Shown here in pieces: positions 28,904-36,312 of a stretch of 52,567 nucleotides of DNA (positions within the stretch are counted from its first letter, which is position 1; each line of letters starts with the position of its first letter). Source of the DNA: a virus; the IMG/VR virus record IMGVR_UViG_3300034104_007004, positions 1 through 52,567 of that record; one strand, written 5' to 3'. The notes under the pieces were generated by a model. It was not told where the DNA came from. It searched no databases and saw nothing but the letters and a program-made list of their open reading frames with translations. Both the position numbers and the translations under genes were made by a program.

Positions 28904-30430
28904 ATGCAAGAAACTAAAAATTTAGTTGAAGAGGCTCTGATTCAAATGAAAAACGTTGAAGATGTTATAGCCGAAAACGCAAAAGGAATACTTGCTTCTA
29001 CAATGAAGGAAGAAATCAGTCAGTTAGTAAAAGAATCTCTTACCGAACAAGATGTCGAAGATGAGATTGAAGTCGATACCAAATTGGAATTACCTATGGA
29101 TACTATGGGTGATGAAGATGAAGTTGATTTTGACATGGGTAATTCTGAGGATGACGACGAGTCGGAAGACGAACTCGAAATGGATTTTTCAGATGATACT
29201 ATCGATTTAAGAGACGCATCAGACGAGGAAATTTTGAAAATTTTCAAAGCTATGGGTGAAGAAGACGGAATTATTGTTTCTAAAGATGACGACGAAGTTC
29301 ATATTAAGGACAATAATGAAGATGTGGAATACATCGTTAAAATGAACGAATCGGAAGAAATGGACGAAGAGTTAGAAGAAGGTGACATGGAGTTCGAAGA
29401 ACTTGATGAGGCTGACCCTGACTTGGAAGCTGTATTATCTGCTTTGTATAATTCTAACTCTAAAGAAATGGAAGAAGAAATGGACGACGAAGTAGTCTAT
29501 GAAATCGAAATGTCAGAAGACGACGAGATGGAAGAATCTATGGAAATGGATGAAGAGGAAATGGAAGGGTCTATGGAAATGGACGAAGAAATGTATGACT
29601 CTGAAATGGAAGAAGGTTCTGAAGAATACAATCTCGAAGAAGCTAAGATGACTGTAAAACCAAAAGGCGTTGGTATAGGAAGTCCCAAATTTAAGTATGA
29701 TAAGTCATTACCTAAAAAGGGCTTCGATGAAGATAAAAAAGAGGGTCCCAAAACTATGGGAACTGGCAAAGCTAAATTCGAATTTAAAGAAGGTGAAACA
29801 GAAGGTGAAATGGAAGAGGACTATGGTTCTAAGAAACACGAATACAGACGTAAGAAAGTAGACGGTGTTGAAAAGAAATCTGGCGAAAAGAAAGGACATT
29901 ACAAAGATTACGAAAAAGAAGAAACGAAAGAGGCTGCTAGAACTTATGGAATGGGCTCTAAAGAGGGTAGAGGTTTGAGAAAAGGAATCACTAACAACCG
30001 TAATTACGTATATGGTAATAATGGTGTGAAGGTTGAATCTGTAGAAATTGAATTAAAAGTTCTCAGAGAGAAAAATGAGGAGTACAGACAAGCACTCAAC
30101 ATTTTCAGAGAGAAACTTAATGAAGTTGCTGTATTTAACTCAAACTTGGCATACGCGACCCGTTTGTTCACTGAACATTCGACTACCAAAAAAGAAAAAA
30201 TCAATATCTTAAGAAGATTTGATTCTGTAGAAAATCTTAAAGAATCAAAATCTCTCTATAAGACAATCAAAGAAGAATTGGGTAAAACCACAACACAGAG
30301 TGTCAATGAGAACGTTGAAAGAAAACTCAACAATCAAATGACTTCAGGTTCCTCAGCTTCATTGATTGAATCTAAGACATACGAAAATCCTCAGTTCATG
30401 AGAATTAAGGATTTGATGTCAAAAATTTAA
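28904..30430 (+). CDS. prohead scaffold protein (T4 gp22 position)
   Basis: In this 508-residue protein, residues ~40-250 are extremely acidic with many Met/Glu/Asp. They are followed by a Lys/Gly-rich charged middle and a C-terminal coiled-coil (~380-465, EIELKVLREKNEEYRQAL type). It lies between protease and major capsid protein, as does T4 gp22, and has the low-complexity helical nature expected of a core that is degraded during maturation. The N-terminus (MQETKNLVEE) has an L-V-E site within the first ten residues. There is no direct sequence match to gp22; identification is by position and composition. Confidence 0.8.
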   Translation: MQETKNLVEEALIQMKNVEDVIAENAKGILASTMKEEISQLVKESLTEQDVEDEIEVDTKLELPMDTMGDEDEVDFDMGNSEDDDESEDELEMDFSDDTIDLRDASDEEILKIFKAMGEEDGIIVSKDDDEVHIKDNNEDVEYIVKMNESEEMDEELEEGDMEFEELDEADPDLEAVLSALYNSNSKEMEEEMDDEVVYEIEMSEDDEMEESMEMDEEEMEGSMEMDEEMYDSEMEEGSEEYNLEEAKMTVKPKGVGIGSPKFKYDKSLPKKGFDEDKKEGPKTMGTGKAKFEFKEGETEGEMEEDYGSKKHEYRRKKVDGVEKKSGEKKGHYKDYEKEETKEAARTYGMGSKEGRGLRKGITNNRNYVYGNNGVKVESVEIELKVLREKNEEYRQALNIFREKLNEVAVFNSNLAYATRLFTEHSTTKKEKINILRRFDSVENLKESKSLYKTIKEELGKTTTQSVNENVERKLNNQMTSGSSASLIESKTYENPQFMRIKDLMSKI

Positions 30431-30462
30431 AAAAATAAAATTCCTTAAAAAAAATTAAAAAA

Positions 30463-32256
30463 ATGGGAGCATTACTTGAATCAGGTCTTGTTGGTAACAT
30501 CGGTCTTAAGCACCTTAAAGTTATCAAAGAAGACACAATCAACAAATGGGAAAAATTAGGTTTCCTCGATGGACTTAAGGGTCACCTTAAGGAGAACGTA
30601 GCTCAGTTGTATGAAAACCAAGCTTCACACTTAATCAATGAAGCATCTTCAACGGCTGACTCAGGTTCTTTCGAAACTGTAGTTTTCCCAATCGTTAGAA
30701 GAGTTTTCTCTAAACTTTTGGCTAACGATATCGTATCAGTACAAGCTATGAACCTACCTATCGGTAAGTTGTTCTACTTCGTACCTAACATTCAATCATA
30801 CGAGAATGCACAGAATCAACACTGGGCACCTTACGGTTCTCCTAACGCAGCTGCAGACCAAACACCTAACAGCGGTTATGACTACCAAAACACTAAAGAC
30901 CTTTACGATAGATTCTACGAAGGTAACGAACCAGCTCTTGACCCACCAGGTCTTTACGACTACTCAAGAGGTCAGTTCTCGGCAATCACAGGTGACTGTT
31001 CTACAGTAGCTTGGGCTGGTGACCAATTGATTCTAACAGCGTATGGACTTGATAACTATAGAAAAGTTCTTCTTGTTATGTCAGGTTTTGCAAACGCAGG
31101 TGCTGGTCAATTGATTGGTCCTGATGGTAACCCAATGGACACTGAAACTTTCCTTGCAGGTTTGGAAATCAGAGGAGTACTTGGAAACGTTTACACGTCA
31201 GCAAACACTCAGAACAACTATCTCTTTAGAGTTGTTACTCAAAGATATGGTGATGGTATCGTTCAATACGGTCAAGATGTAACATTAGGGTTCCCCAACT
31301 CTAAGACTGATGGTGGAACTTACTATAACGTCTGTGATGCTTACGGTAAAATCTACTTGGAAGTTGACCTTCAGACACCAGTTTGTGTTACATGTGGTCC
31401 TTCTATGGATGGTTACACAGGTTCATCGTTCTCTTCGAACTCACTTGTGAACACTTCATTCATCACTACTTACAGAATTTACAAGAACTTGGAATTCGAA
31501 GACAGATTAGGTGAAGTTTCTTTCGACCTTGAGTCTGTAACAGTTTCTGTTACTGAAAGAAAGTTGAGAGCACAATGGTCACCTGAAATGGCTCAAGACG
31601 TAGCTGCGTTCCACAACATTGACGCTGAGGCTGAATTGACAGCGTTATTGTCTGAACAAGTAGCTGCTGAAATTGACCGTGAAATCTTGAGAGACTTGAG
31701 AAAAGCTGCGGCTTGGAACTTGAGATGGGATTACAACGGTTGGAAGAGACTTGGAAATGGAAATGGTTCAAACCCTTACACTCAGAAGGACTGGAACCAA
31801 ACCCTTATCACAGCAATCAACCAAATCTCAGCACAAATCCACAAATCTACTTTGAGAGGTGGAGCTAACTGGATTGTTGTATCTTCTGAGGTATCGGCTA
31901 TCTTTGACGACTTGGAGTACTTCCACGTATCAAACGCAGCTCCTGAGCAAGACCAATACAACATGGGTATTGAGAGAGTTGGAACATTGGCAGGTAGATA
32001 TCAAGTTTACCGTGACCCTTACTTCCCAGCAAACCAAGTATTGTTGGGTCACAAAGGTACATCGTTACTTGACACAGGTTACATCTACGCACCGTATGTA
32101 CCTCTACAACTCACTCCTACAATGTACAACCCATTCAACTTTACACCAATCAAGGGTATCATGACCAGATACGCTAAGAAGGTGGTGAACAACCGTTTCT
32201 ACGGACGTATCACAGTTGATGGTGTAAGAACATTCGACTTGAGAGAATTGAGATAA
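30463..32256 (+). CDS. major capsid protein (T4 gp23-like)
   Basis: This 597-residue protein has an N-terminal ~60-residue helical region ending HLINE-A, a likely prohead-protease site (I58-N-E60, cut before A61), as T4 gp23 is trimmed. The mature part starts with FPIVRRVFSKLLANDIVSVQAM, closely resembling the gp23 MVRRAIPNLIAFDICGVQPM region. The C-terminal half contains the long E-loop/P-domain-like stretches of the HK97 fold. Codon use is markedly biased (GGT for Gly, AAC, TTC), as expected for the most abundant protein. It follows an A-rich leader and ends in a strong terminator. Confidence 0.95.
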   Translation: MGALLESGLVGNIGLKHLKVIKEDTINKWEKLGFLDGLKGHLKENVAQLYENQASHLINEASSTADSGSFETVVFPIVRRVFSKLLANDIVSVQAMNLPIGKLFYFVPNIQSYENAQNQHWAPYGSPNAAADQTPNSGYDYQNTKDLYDRFYEGNEPALDPPGLYDYSRGQFSAITGDCSTVAWAGDQLILTAYGLDNYRKVLLVMSGFANAGAGQLIGPDGNPMDTETFLAGLEIRGVLGNVYTSANTQNNYLFRVVTQRYGDGIVQYGQDVTLGFPNSKTDGGTYYNVCDAYGKIYLEVDLQTPVCVTCGPSMDGYTGSSFSSNSLVNTSFITTYRIYKNLEFEDRLGEVSFDLESVTVSVTERKLRAQWSPEMAQDVAAFHNIDAEAELTALLSEQVAAEIDREILRDLRKAAAWNLRWDYNGWKRLGNGNGSNPYTQKDWNQTLITAINQISAQIHKSTLRGGANWIVVSSEVSAIFDDLEYFHVSNAAPEQDQYNMGIERVGTLAGRYQVYRDPYFPANQVLLGHKGTSLLDTGYIYAPYVPLQLTPTMYNPFNFTPIKGIMTRYAKKVVNNRFYGRITVDGVRTFDLRELR

Positions 32257-32279
32257 TCTATCTCAATATACAAACTAAA

Positions 32280-32302
32280 GGGGACCTCGGTCCCCTTTTT
32301 TT
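32280..32302. terminator. terminator after the major capsid gene
   Basis: GGGGACC and GGTCCCC pair around TC (32280-32295) and are followed by seven T. It lies between convergent genes; on the minus strand the flanking sequence is A/T-rich but lacks a long T run. Confidence 0.9.
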
Positions 32303-32480
32303 ATTTCCCGTGTTTACAAAATTTAGAATCGTAACCAAAATACAAACACCTGAAAATTTCTACTTCAGTTCTTAAGGGTTGATATTTGTCACCAATGTAT
32401 GGTTTATGACCATTTCTAACTGCCATGGTTAATTTGAGTTCTCCCTCTACAATTTTTTTGATAATATCTTTTTCAGTCAT
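32301..32480 (-). CDS. small hypothetical protein, 59 aa
   Basis: ATG at 32480 opens a 59-codon frame (MTEKDIIKKIVEGE start, KFCKHGK end) with TAA at 32301-32303 at the edge of the capsid-gene terminator. The product is basic, with a helical N-terminus and two Cys near the end (FRCLYFGYDSKFC). It lies on the strand opposite the head operon, downstream of the 32516 gene and separated from it by a hairpin. No family is recognised; the frame, length and composition support coding. Confidence 0.55.
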   Translation of the reverse strand: MTEKDIIKKIVEGELKLTMAVRNGHKPYIGDKYQPLRTEVEIFRCLYFGYDSKFCKHGK

Positions 32481-32488
32481 AACTAAGC

Positions 32489-32512
32489 AAAAAAAAAGTC
32501 CTTAACGGACTT
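32489..32512 (-). terminator. terminator between two small minus-strand genes
   Basis: AAGTCC and GGACTT pair around TTAAC (32496-32512), with a long T run on the minus strand (32495-32489). It follows the stop of the 32516-32743 gene. Confidence 0.8.
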
Positions 32513-32515
32513 ATT

Positions 32516-32743
32516 TTAAATTTCTTTTTCTATGGATGGTTTATTTAACATTCTTAAAGATTTGGACAATATTTCTGCCTCTTGTAATGTAAATATGCCG
32601 GAGTGGTAAGATTTCTCTAAAGCAACCTGTAAAACATAAAATGCTTGAGGTTCTGATAAATCTAAAACTAATTTTTCAAAATCCTCGGGTCCTGTATATT
32701 GGATTTTATCAAACAAAACACCTATTGAATTAAATTCTTCCAT
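32516..32743 (-). CDS. hypothetical protein, 75 aa
   Basis: A small acidic, largely helical protein (DFEKLVLDLSEPQAFYVLQVALEKS) without membrane segment or motif. Its ATG at 32743 lies within a T-rich leader on the plus strand, and it has a clear terminator behind it. It is divergent from the 32777 gene, 33 nt away. The function is unknown; it may be a small regulator given its own transcription unit. Confidence 0.62.
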   Translation of the reverse strand: MEEFNSIGVLFDKIQYTGPEDFEKLVLDLSEPQAFYVLQVALEKSYHSGIFTLQEAEILSKSLRMLNKPSIEKEI

Positions 32744-32758
32744 TTTTTTATTTCAAAC

Positions 32759-32766
32759 TATTTATG
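32759..32766 (+). promoter_or_regulatory. TATTTATG box before gene 32777
   Basis: TATTTATG lies 10 nt before the ATG at 32777; the last base differs from the TATTTATW form. Confidence 0.4.
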
Positions 32767-32776
32767 TTAATATACT

Positions 32777-33505
32777 ATGGAAAAGAAAAATTTAAAGGAA
32801 TCCACAGGAGCGGTTAATGCTGGTAGTTTCAAAGTACCTTTGAATTTAGCTCCACACATTTGGGATAAACATACTGTCGCCCCTTTTGATATTCCTGCTT
32901 CAGAATATGTGTCGAACGCCAATGCCTATGATTCATACGACGGTCAGATGCAAACAAACAAGAAACAAATTTCTAAGAACGAAAGAATTGCCCTTAAAAA
33001 GGCAAAAATTGCCAAGAAAAATTTCACACAAAATGATGCTGGAGGTAATCCAATTAATGGATACGACCCAAGTGCCGTTAAACAACCTGGTACACCTGAC
33101 TATATTAAAAAAATTGCCAATCTACCTAAATCAGATTACGAACCAATTATGATAAAAGAAGATTTAGCGGTATGGTTTGGTACAAAGAAAAAACCAAAAG
33201 GGTCCAAACAACCCAAAGGTCCTTGGGTAAACATTTGTAGAAAAAAAGAAGGTGGCGGACATCCACCCTGTGGTAGACCTGAAGGGGAGTCAAAGGGATA
33301 TCCTAAGTGTAGAGCCGCGGGTGTGGCGTCAAAAATGACTGATGCACAGAAAAAAGCTGCTTGTGCTCAAAAAAGAGCCGCCGAAAAAAAAGACCCCAAA
33401 GTTGGTAAGGGTAACAAACCAACTATGACGTCTTACAAACCAAAGAAAAAAAATGAGGGACTGAGAGACCTAATACAGAAAGTTCTTAAGGAGTCTTTTT
33501 TATAG
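32777..33505 (+). CDS. phage protein with basic GGGHPPCGR domain and C-terminal targeting-like helix
   Basis: This 242-residue basic protein has a C-terminal half with KGPWVNICRKKEGGGHPPCGR, a YPKCRAAG and a KKAACAQKRAAEKK helix. This Cys/His-containing basic pattern is shared by many proteins of marine T4-like phages and suggests a small metal- or DNA-binding module. The last 14 residues (LRDLIQKVLKESFL) look like the (L/I)xE helices seen at the N-termini of other proteins here, but at the C-terminus. It is transcribed alone from a late-type box after the capsid gene. A DNA-associated internal virion protein is a reasonable guess. Confidence 0.62.
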   Translation: MEKKNLKESTGAVNAGSFKVPLNLAPHIWDKHTVAPFDIPASEYVSNANAYDSYDGQMQTNKKQISKNERIALKKAKIAKKNFTQNDAGGNPINGYDPSAVKQPGTPDYIKKIANLPKSDYEPIMIKEDLAVWFGTKKKPKGSKQPKGPWVNICRKKEGGGHPPCGRPEGESKGYPKCRAAGVASKMTDAQKKAACAQKRAAEKKDPKVGKGNKPTMTSYKPKKKNEGLRDLIQKVLKESFL

Positions 33506-33531
33506 TTGTATCCTTTTTATCAGGTGAAGGA

Positions 33532-33852
33532 CTATGGTTTACAGGTATCTTGAGGTATTTCAGATGTTTTATTGGTATCGCCCAAATTTGTTTGAGTTGG
33601 TAATTCCCCCTTTTTTTCTGTTTTTTTTGGTACCACTACTTTCTCTATAGGTTTTATTTGAGGTGTTGGTCCACTCAAAATTTCAATAGGTATTGCGACA
33701 ATTGGGTCTTGATTAACAACTCGTAATTCACTTTTACCGAGAGTTGAAGGAAGGATGTCTTTGAGGTTAATAACTAAAAGAGTCAAAAATGTCCCAACAA
33801 AGAGCATAGTTAAAAAACCAATGTAAAATAAGGTATGGAAGGGATGTTTCAT
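33532..33852 (-). CDS. single-pass membrane protein, 106 aa
   Basis: One N-terminal transmembrane helix (about residues 7-30, LFYIGFLTMLFVGTFLTLLV) is followed by a Pro/Lys/Thr-rich extracytoplasmic-like tail with no folded domain. It overlaps the upstream gene by ATGA (33849-33852). The 'helix plus Pro-rich tail' design resembles TonB-like or spanin-like proteins that span the periplasm, but no motif proves it. Its 3' end faces the 32777 gene across a 26-nt gap. Confidence 0.62.
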   Translation of the reverse strand: MKHPFHTLFYIGFLTMLFVGTFLTLLVINLKDILPSTLGKSELRVVNQDPIVAIPIEILSGPTPQIKPIEKVVVPKKTEKKGELPTQTNLGDTNKTSEIPQDTCKP

Positions 33853-34253
33853 TTAACTTCGTGTAAAATCTTTTTTAGTGAACTTTGAATGTTAGAGGTA
33901 ATTTGTTTTTCAAATTCATCTCTTCTTTTTTCAACCTCTGTATCAAAGTAGTCTAACAACTTTGTCCAAGGTTTATCTGTAACATAGATATCGTAGGCAT
34001 AGACGTGATTAATGATTTTGATTCTATGACTGTCAAGAATAATAAAAACATCCGAAGTTTCACTTTTAATATATCTTTTCCCACTTCTTGGTGTAAGTAA
34101 CAATGTTGATTCTTTATGATTAATCAACGTCTTACAAATTGAAATAGAGTCGTTTTCGTAAATTGATTTTTCATAATCCGTTTCAATGTAACGGAAAACA
34201 CGGATGGTTTGTCTTTGAACAAACCGACGGAACTTGTGGTAGAGGTTATACAT
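33849..34253 (-). CDS. hypothetical protein, 134 aa
   Basis: A basic N-terminus (MYNLYHKFRRFVQRQTIRVFRY) is followed by an alpha/beta domain and a C-terminal charged helix. There is no membrane segment or motif. It is the first gene of a two-gene operon under a perfect host-type promoter (34271-34301) with 17 nt between box and ATG, and is coupled to the membrane-protein gene downstream. The host-type promoter suggests early expression, so it may be a membrane-associated host-takeover factor; this is inference. Confidence 0.65.
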   Translation of the reverse strand: MYNLYHKFRRFVQRQTIRVFRYIETDYEKSIYENDSISICKTLINHKESTLLLTPRSGKRYIKSETSDVFIILDSHRIKIINHVYAYDIYVTDKPWTKLLDYFDTEVEKRRDEFEKQITSNIQSSLKKILHEVK

Positions 34254-34270
34254 ATGTAGATATTTGACTA

Positions 34271-34301
34271 CAAATATACAACATCAAATTCAAACTACAA
34301 A
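34271..34301 (-). promoter_or_regulatory. Bacteroidota-type promoter, TTTG-N19-TATATTTG
   Basis: On the minus strand TTTG (34301-34298), exactly 19 nt, then TATATTTG (34278-34271), and the ATG at 34253. It lies at the stop of the 34303-34782 gene. Confidence 0.75.
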
Positions 34302-34302
34302 G

Positions 34303-34782
34303 TTAACAATATACTCCCGAGCATCTTTTTTTTCCATCGAGACCTGGCATTCTACCTTTACAAACTTGAACGGCGTATCCGTTTGCGTAAGCACTTGGGT
34401 ACACATCGAATTTTGATTTTGCGGCTGCTTTACCTCTTGCACACAACTTAGTACCTGTTTTCTTTCTTCCCTCTATTATGGTAACATCATCCATCATAGA
34501 CATATCCATTTCAGAATCTTGAGTTTCGTTCATAAGAAAATCAAAAACTTGGTCCATGTTTTCTTTTGCAACGGTAATGTGGTCGTCAGCCCAATCGTGA
34601 CCGTTTTCCAAAATATGATTGATTACCTCATCATCTAACTCCAATAAAAGTTCTGCTTGTCTTTTGATTTGTTCAAGATTACTGAAGAACATATAACGAC
34701 TATGTTCATGTTCTGATTCCTTAATAACTTTATTGACTAATTTTTGTAAGTCTGTTGCTGTGAGTTTGATTACCTTTTTCAT
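34303..34782 (-). CDS. phage protein with N-terminal targeting-like helix and C-terminal Cys-rich domain
   Basis: In this 159-residue protein the first 22 residues (MKKVIKLTATDLQKLVNKVI, then KE) form a basic amphipathic helix with an I-K-E site. The middle is an acidic helical region. The C-terminal ~50 residues carry KLCARGKAAAKSKFDVYPSAYAN and a VCKG...RCSGVYC pattern, a compact basic domain found in many marine phage proteins of unknown function. It overlaps the 34779 gene by ATGA, and a TATTTATA box lies 34 nt upstream. An internal virion protein is inferred. Confidence 0.65.
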   Translation of the reverse strand: MKKVIKLTATDLQKLVNKVIKESEHEHSRYMFFSNLEQIKRQAELLLELDDEVINHILENGHDWADDHITVAKENMDQVFDFLMNETQDSEMDMSMMDDVTIIEGRKKTGTKLCARGKAAAKSKFDVYPSAYANGYAVQVCKGRMPGLDGKKRCSGVYC

Positions 34783-36293
34783 TTTTTATTAACAATTTGG
34801 AATTGTAATGTGTTTTTATAAATATCTTTTTCCCCGCTTGTATCCACTTTGATGTCCACAAAGTATTCGTTAGGTATTTTATCTCTCATATCAAAGATAA
34901 AATAGTATTCGTTGGGTGTACGATTTACAGGTGTCCAATCTTGAACCTGAACTTCTGTAGTACCTTCTCTAACATAAATTCTGTAATAAACGTCAACGTT
35001 TTCTAACATGACATTTGCCGACCATTCTTGTTTTACAACAACCCCAATCTTTCGTGTCTCGGTGTTAAGAATTTTTTCGTTTTGTAAAATACCGTAAAAA
35101 CTGAATCCATATTTTTTGGGTTCTTGAGATAATGACCCAATTTGAATTCCAGCTTGATAGGCTTGTAGAATAAACTGATTTTCGACCGTTGGAATATTTT
35201 GTCCGTTAATCTTCAAGTTAGTCCAATTATCGTAAAATACACACGGCGTTGGTGAACCTGTAAATACATTCGGAATTGTAACTTCATATACACCTTTAGT
35301 CACGGTACATGCTGTTAGTCCTTCAGCCCCCACGACAGGGTCACCTGATTGGTCTAACACATCAACAACAGGAAGTTCATCCAAGTTTTTAAAATCACCA
35401 TTCTGATAAATGTATAAATACAATTTATTTGTTTGGTTTTTTAGGAACAGATTTCTGTCATCCTGAATAAGGTCGTTGTATGTTGTCTGTAGAAATGGTT
35501 GGTAGAAAGTTTGAGTTAACCTTCCAAAAAAACCAACACTATAAGACTCTGTAAGTCCTGTTAGTCTTTCGAGGTCTGGTTTGTAGGCGATTCCCCACCC
35601 AGTAACACCTGTTAATGAACCATCAAGTATTGAATTGATTTCGTTGGTCATATCAAAATTTGCATCTTCATTACCAAACTCGAAGTGTTGTTCATCAATT
35701 ATTGTGATGGCTGAATAATTTAGTCCTGTCAAACCTGTAAGACTATTGGAGTTGTCGTAGAGACCAGGTTGAGACCAATTGTTCACGGTAGTTCTTTGGT
35801 ACCAGTTGGCTGGTCTTGTTGAGAACATAATGTCATTGTTCTGTTGTATCGCGGTGATTGAACCTGAAACTCCATTTTTTGTTAGTGCTTGAGTATAGTC
35901 ATACCCAACACCTTCGTCCCATAGTTGGGGGGTTCCTGTAGTACCTGAAAACTTTGGTATTCTAAAAAGAATCAAATCAAATGACGTTGCTCTTTTTCTT
36001 CCGTTAGACATATTGGTATTGAGCAAATCATCATCGAATGACGATGTGTTGGTCATTGTTAGGGTATGGGTCATTGCTGAGGTACAACCTGTTGAGATTT
36101 CTCCTGTGGCAAGTTTTTCTTGAAGAAGGTCTAAGTCTAAATCAAAGATAAAACGAGTAAAACCAAAGTTCGGTACAACCAAGTCGGATGAACCAAAATT
36201 TAACTCTACTACAGGGTTTCTACCCGTGTTTGTATAGGTGTTTGAAAGTAGTGTATCGTTACGACCAAAATACGACCTTAAAATTGACATCAA
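34779..36293 (-). CDS. putative tail/baseplate structural protein, 504 aa
   Basis: A beta-rich protein with many Thr, Asn, Gly and aromatic residues and no signal peptide or enzyme motif. The composition and length are typical of baseplate or tail-fibre connector proteins. It is the promoter-proximal gene behind a TATTTATT box (11 nt before the ATG) and lies next to the gp5-like hub gene, so tail or baseplate is the likely place. I recognise no named family. The call rests on context. Confidence 0.62.
   Translation of the reverse strand: MMSILRSYFGRNDTLLSNTYTNTGRNPVVELNFGSSDLVVPNFGFTRFIFDLDLDLLQEKLATGEISTGCTSAMTHTLTMTNTSSFDDDLLNTNMSNGRKRATSFDLILFRIPKFSGTTGTPQLWDEGVGYDYTQALTKNGVSGSITAIQQNNDIMFSTRPANWYQRTTVNNWSQPGLYDNSNSLTGLTGLNYSAITIIDEQHFEFGNEDANFDMTNEINSILDGSLTGVTGWGIAYKPDLERLTGLTESYSVGFFGRLTQTFYQPFLQTTYNDLIQDDRNLFLKNQTNKLYLYIYQNGDFKNLDELPVVDVLDQSGDPVVGAEGLTACTVTKGVYEVTIPNVFTGSPTPCVFYDNWTNLKINGQNIPTVENQFILQAYQAGIQIGSLSQEPKKYGFSFYGILQNEKILNTETRKIGVVVKQEWSANVMLENVDVYYRIYVREGTTEVQVQDWTPVNRTPNEYYFIFDMRDKIPNEYFVDIKVDTSGEKDIYKNTLQFQIVNKK
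34817..34824 (-). promoter_or_regulatory. TATTTATA box inside the 3' end of the 34779 gene
   Basis: TATTTATA on the minus strand lies 34 nt before the ATG at 34782. It could allow independent expression of the downstream tagged protein. Confidence 0.35.
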
Positions 36294-36304
36294 TTAGTTT
36301 TTCT

Positions 36305-36312
36305 AATAAATA
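36305..36312 (-). promoter_or_regulatory. TATTTATT box before gene 34779-36293
   Basis: TATTTATT on the minus strand directly abuts the stop of the hub gene at 36313 and lies 11 nt before the ATG at 36293. Confidence 0.5.

Noticed and set aside
35413-35420. TATTTATA box on the minus strand
   Set aside because: It is internal to the 34779 gene with no start codon nearby; such copies are expected by chance in AT-rich DNA, like the one at 48104.
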